This document shows, piece by piece, positions 6,287 to 8,561 of a stretch of DNA of 8,561 bases (position 1 is the first letter of the stretch; the number at the start of each line of letters is the position of its first letter). The stretch is taken from contig CALGLM010000226.1 of assembly GCA_937930275.1 (NCBI GenBank), positions 1 to 8,561 of the forward strand, written 5' to 3'. The notes under the pieces were generated by a model. The model was not told the DNA's origin. It searched no databases and worked only from the letters and a program-made list of their open reading frames with translations. A program made the position numbers and the translations under genes. The DNA is from an uncultured Ignavibacteria bacterium (GTDB lineage Bacteria > Bacteroidota > Ignavibacteria > Ignavibacteriales > Melioribacteraceae).

Positions 6287-6350
6287 AGTCAATCCCTAAA
6301 TAAAATAAGCCGACAAAATTACAGTATATTAAAACTCTTAGGGATTGACT
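6287..6350 (+). promoter_or_regulatory. Antiterminator hairpin of the ilv attenuator
   Basis: AGTCAATCCCTAA (6287-6299) pairs perfectly over 13 bp with TTAGGGATTGACT (6338-6350), enclosing a 38-nt loop. The first arm begins 7 nt after the leader stop, so a ribosome finishing the leader would cover it, whereas a ribosome stalled in the Ile/Leu/Val codons would leave it free. The second arm includes TTAGGG (6338-6343), which the terminator hairpin also needs, so the two structures exclude one another. Confidence 0.75.
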
Positions 6351-6382
6351 AAGACCCTAAAGGTTTTATCTGAATTTTTTTT
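6330..6382 (+). terminator. Attenuator terminator hairpin before ilvD
   Basis: Positions 6330-6343 (TAAAACTCTTAGGG) pair with 6355-6368 (CCCTAAAGGTTTTA). Of 14 positions, 12 are Watson-Crick pairs, one is a G-T wobble and one is a C/A mismatch; the loop is 11 nt. TCTGAA and eight Ts (6375-6382) follow. The T-run starts 7 nt after the stem, farther than in a textbook terminator. If the A-T base of the stem opens, TTTT at 6364-6367 also becomes part of the U-tract. It competes with the antiterminator for 6338-6343. Confidence 0.6.
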
Positions 6383-6398
6383 ATAAAAATTCAGAGGA
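6369..6398 (+). promoter_or_regulatory. Hairpin abutting and partly covering the ilvD ribosome binding site
   Basis: TCTGAATTTTT (6369-6379) and AAAAATTCAGA (6385-6395) form a perfect 11-bp hairpin with a 5-nt loop. The ilvD Shine-Dalgarno sequence GAGGA (6394-6398) starts inside the last two bases of the stem, 3 nt before ATG at 6402. The stem is A/T-rich and may only weakly limit ribosome access. It also contains the T-run that would serve the terminator just upstream. Confidence 0.5.
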
Positions 6399-6401
6399 AA
6401 T

Positions 6402-8078
6402 ATGCGTTCCGATTTAATTAAAAAAGGATTTGAAAAAGCCCCGCACAGAAGCTTATTAAAAGCGACCGGAGTAATAAAATCCGAATCCGACTTTGATAAA
6501 CCGTTTATTGGTATTTGCAATTCTTATATCGATTTAATTCCCGGTCACGTTCATTTAGGGGAGCTTGGTAAATTAGTTAAAGAGGCTGTTAGAGAAGCGG
6601 GGGGTGTTCCTTTTGAATTTAATACAATCGGCGTTGATGACGGTATTGCAATGGGACACTTAGGTATGCGATATTCATTGGCAAGTAGAGAGTTGATAGC
6701 CGATAGTGTTGAGACCGTTGCAGAAGCACACAGATTAGATGGATTGGTTTGTATTACAAACTGCGACAAAATAGTCCCCGGTATGTTAATGGGTGCTGCA
6801 AGAATAAATATTCCGACAATTTTTATATCAGGCGGACCAATGAAAGCAGGACGTTTATTAAACGGAGAAAAAGCTGATTTGATAAGCGTATTTGAAGGAG
6901 TAGGTAGATTTAATAAAGGAGAAATAAACGAAGAACAGTTAAAAGAAATTGAAAATTTTAGCTGTCCAACTTGCGGAAGTTGTTCGGGAATGTTTACCGC
7001 AAATAGTATGAATTGCTTATGCGAAGCACTTGGAATGGCTTTACCCGGTAACGGAACTATTTTAGCAGTTGATCCGCGAAGAAAAGAATTGGCAAAAGAA
7101 GCGGGAAAACAAATTTTATATCTGGTTAAAAATGATATAAAACCAAGCGATATAATTACTCGTGACTCAATTAGAAATGCTTTTGCGTTAGATATGGCAA
7201 TGGGCGGAAGTACAAATACAATTTTACATACGCTTGCAGTTGCTATAGAAATGGGTTTTGAATTTGATATGCACGAATTAAATAACATAGCCGAAAAAGT
7301 ACCTTACTTGTGTAAGGTTAGCCCTGCCACTCCTTTTGTTCATATGGAAGATGTTGAAAACGCGGGTGGGGTTTCAGCAATACTTAACCAATTAAGCAGA
7401 AAGGAAGGAACGCTTAATTTAGATTGTTTAACTGTAACGGGAAAAACATTAGGAGAAAATATTGTAGAAAATCAAATTAGAGATACAAATGTAATAAAGA
7501 CAATAGAAAAGCCGTATTCTAATAAGGGCGGATTGGCAATTTTGTTCGGTAATCTTGCTCCGGATGGCTCGGTTGTAAAAACGGGGGCTGTTTCTGAGGC
7601 AATGCTTGTGCACGAAGGACCTGCACGCATTTATGAAAGTCAAGAAGAAGCATTAGCCGGAATTTTGAATAATGAAGTTAAAGAAGGGGATGTTGTAGTT
7701 ATAAGATATGAAGGACCGGCCGGTGGACCGGGGATGCCGGAAATGCTAAGTCCGACATCTGCCATTATGGGGATGGGATTAGGTGAAAAAGTTGCTTTAA
7801 TAACAGACGGAAGATTTTCGGGTGGTACAAGAGGGGCATGTATAGGTCATATTAGTCCCGAAGCAGCTTCAAAAGGTCCTATTGCCGCCTTAAAAAACGG
7901 TGATAAAATAATGATTGATATTCCCAACAAAAAAATTAATGTCAATTTAACGGAAGAAGAATTACAAAAAAGATTAGCAGAATTACCGGAATTTAAGCCG
8001 AAAGTAACAAAAGGTTATTTAAGCAGATATGCAAAAATGGTAAAATCTGCCAATTACGGAGCAGTAGTAAAATTATAA
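6402..8078 (+). CDS. ilvD: Dihydroxy-acid dehydratase (IlvD)
   Basis: IlvD dehydrates 2,3-dihydroxy-isovalerate and 2,3-dihydroxy-3-methylvalerate to the 2-keto acids that precede valine, leucine and isoleucine; it is cytosolic and uses an Fe-S cluster. The 558 residues fit the shorter bacterial forms (E. coli has 616). Motifs in order are [16 protein letters not shown] (37-52), VDDGIAMGH (78-86), [13 protein letters not shown] (120-132), [18 protein letters not shown] (188-205), GGSTNT (268-273), [12 protein letters not shown] (438-449) and [12 protein letters not shown] (467-478). C121 and C194 fit the conserved cluster ligands; G48 stands where [2Fe-2S] enzymes such as the mycobacterial one have a third Cys, so a labile [4Fe-4S] E. 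coli-like cluster is my inference. S473 fits the proposed catalytic serine. The start follows GAGGA (6394-6398). It lies downstream of the attenuator and 21 nt before ilvB. The Edd (phosphogluconate dehydratase) alternative is unlikely given the context. Confidence 0.97.
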   Translation: MRSDLIKKGFEKAPHRSLLKATGVIKSESDFDKPFIGICNSYIDLIPGHVHLGELGKLVKEAVREAGGVPFEFNTIGVDDGIAMGHLGMRYSLASRELIADSVETVAEAHRLDGLVCITNCDKIVPGMLMGAARINIPTIFISGGPMKAGRLLNGEKADLISVFEGVGRFNKGEINEEQLKEIENFSCPTCGSCSGMFTANSMNCLCEALGMALPGNGTILAVDPRRKELAKEAGKQILYLVKNDIKPSDIITRDSIRNAFALDMAMGGSTNTILHTLAVAIEMGFEFDMHELNNIAEKVPYLCKVSPATPFVHMEDVENAGGVSAILNQLSRKEGTLNLDCLTVTGKTLGENIVENQIRDTNVIKTIEKPYSNKGGLAILFGNLAPDGSVVKTGAVSEAMLVHEGPARIYESQEEALAGILNNEVKEGDVVVIRYEGPAGGPGMPEMLSPTSAIMGMGLGEKVALITDGRFSGGTRGACIGHISPEAASKGPIAALKNGDKIMIDIPNKKINVNLTEEELQKRLAELPEFKPKVTKGYLSRYAKMVKSANYGAVVKL

Positions 8079-8099
8079 ATTAAACATAAAGGTGTACAG

Positions 8100-8561
8100 A
8101 TGGAAAAGAAATTGCTAAGCGGAGCGGAAATATTTTTTGAGTGTCTTAAAGCTGAAAAAGTAGATACAATTTTCGGATATCCGGGCGGATCAATTATAAA
8201 AATATACGAAAAATTGTATGATGTAGATTTCTTAAACCATGTGTTGGTACGTCACGAACAAGGTGCTACTCATATGGCTGAAGGATATGCTAAAGCAACG
8301 GGAAAAGTCGGAGTAGTTTTGGTTACTTCCGGACCCGGAGCAACAAATACTGTTACCGGTATAGCCGATGCATTTATGGATTCTGTTCCTTTGGTTGTAT
8401 TTTCGGGGCAAGTAGCTTCGCATCTTATAGGTAACGATGCTTTTCAAGAAGCTGACATTGTCGGAATTACTCGTCCTATTACAAAGCACAACTTTTTAGT
8501 TAGAAAAGTTGAGGAATTAGCTCCTACAATACGAAAGGCCTTTTTTATTGCGGCTTCGGGA
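8100..8561 (+). CDS. ilvB: Acetolactate synthase large subunit (IlvB), 5' part cut by window edge
   Basis: The first 154 codons are present and the frame is open to the edge. IlvB is the thiamine-diphosphate-dependent catalytic subunit that makes 2-acetolactate and 2-aceto-2-hydroxybutyrate, the first shared step of Val/Leu/Ile synthesis. The visible part is the N-terminal ThDP-binding domain: IFGYPGGSI (24-32), [14 protein letters not shown] (51-64) with catalytic E53, [17 protein letters not shown] (75-91), and [20 protein letters not shown] (111-130), which is characteristic of anabolic acetohydroxyacid synthase rather than other ThDP enzymes. AAAGGTG at 8088-8094 is the ribosome binding site. 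With ilvD only 21 nt upstream and no terminator between them, the two are one operon, probably continuing with ilvN and ilvC beyond the window. Confidence 0.96.
   Translation, partial: MEKKLLSGAEIFFECLKAEKVDTIFGYPGGSIIKIYEKLYDVDFLNHVLVRHEQGATHMAEGYAKATGKVGVVLVTSGPGATNTVTGIADAFMDSVPLVVFSGQVASHLIGNDAFQEADIVGITRPITKHNFLVRKVEELAPTIRKAFFIAASG

Noticed and set aside
6281..6401. T-box or metabolite riboswitch before ilvD
   Set aside because: No T-box sequence or other riboswitch core was recognised, and the leader ORF with Ile/Leu/Val codons explains the competing hairpins without one.
6551..7288. Long minus-strand open frame (245 codons) opposite ilvD
   Set aside because: It lies wholly antisense to a well-conserved ilvD. 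Its predicted protein has low-complexity, Pro/Ser/Ile-rich composition and no recognisable motif, as expected for a shadow frame.

Overview
The window looks chromosomal and comes from an AT-rich bacterium, most likely a member of the Bacteroidota or a neighbouring FCB lineage. Three things point that way: exact matches to the Bacteroidota -7 promoter box TAnnTTTG upstream of three transcription units, the gene set (a GHL10 enzyme with an FN3-like tail, and a Ccm-type cytochrome c maturation cluster whose CcmE carries cysteine), and palindromic intergenic repeats. Shine-Dalgarno sequences are visible at most starts, so a lineage that has lost them is less likely. The assignment is inference; no rRNA or other marker gene is present.

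Layout. Positions 1-562 hold no gene. They carry degenerate palindromic repeats, including two copies of a ~90-100 bp unit, and a promoter. Positions 563-2020 (+) encode a secreted GHL10-family glycosidase. A symmetrical hairpin at 2080-2117 can terminate transcription from both sides. Positions 5843 down to 2171 (-) form one tightly packed operon, ccmC - ccmD-like - ccmE - ccmF, which handles haem delivery and attachment to apocytochromes c at the membrane. CcmE has Cys in place of the usual haem-binding His, and neither ccmA/B nor ccmG/H/I is next to it. The ccmD-like gene was found by direct translation and encodes only 54 residues.

Positions 5844-6100 are a divergent promoter region. On the + strand follows a branched-chain amino acid biosynthesis operon: ilvD (6402-8078) and the start of ilvB (8100 to the window edge). 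It is preceded by what reads as a complete ribosome-mediated transcription attenuator. A 59-codon leader ORF (6101-6280) ends in a dense run of Ile/Leu/Val codons. Seven nucleotides after its stop begins a 13-nt element that pairs perfectly with 6338-6350. Those bases overlap a competing terminator-like hairpin at 6330-6368, which is followed by a T-rich tract. The simplest model is that ribosome stalling on Ile/Leu/Val codons favours the antiterminator and expression of ilvD-ilvB, while full translation of the leader masks the first arm and permits termination. This attenuator is the most interesting item in the window.
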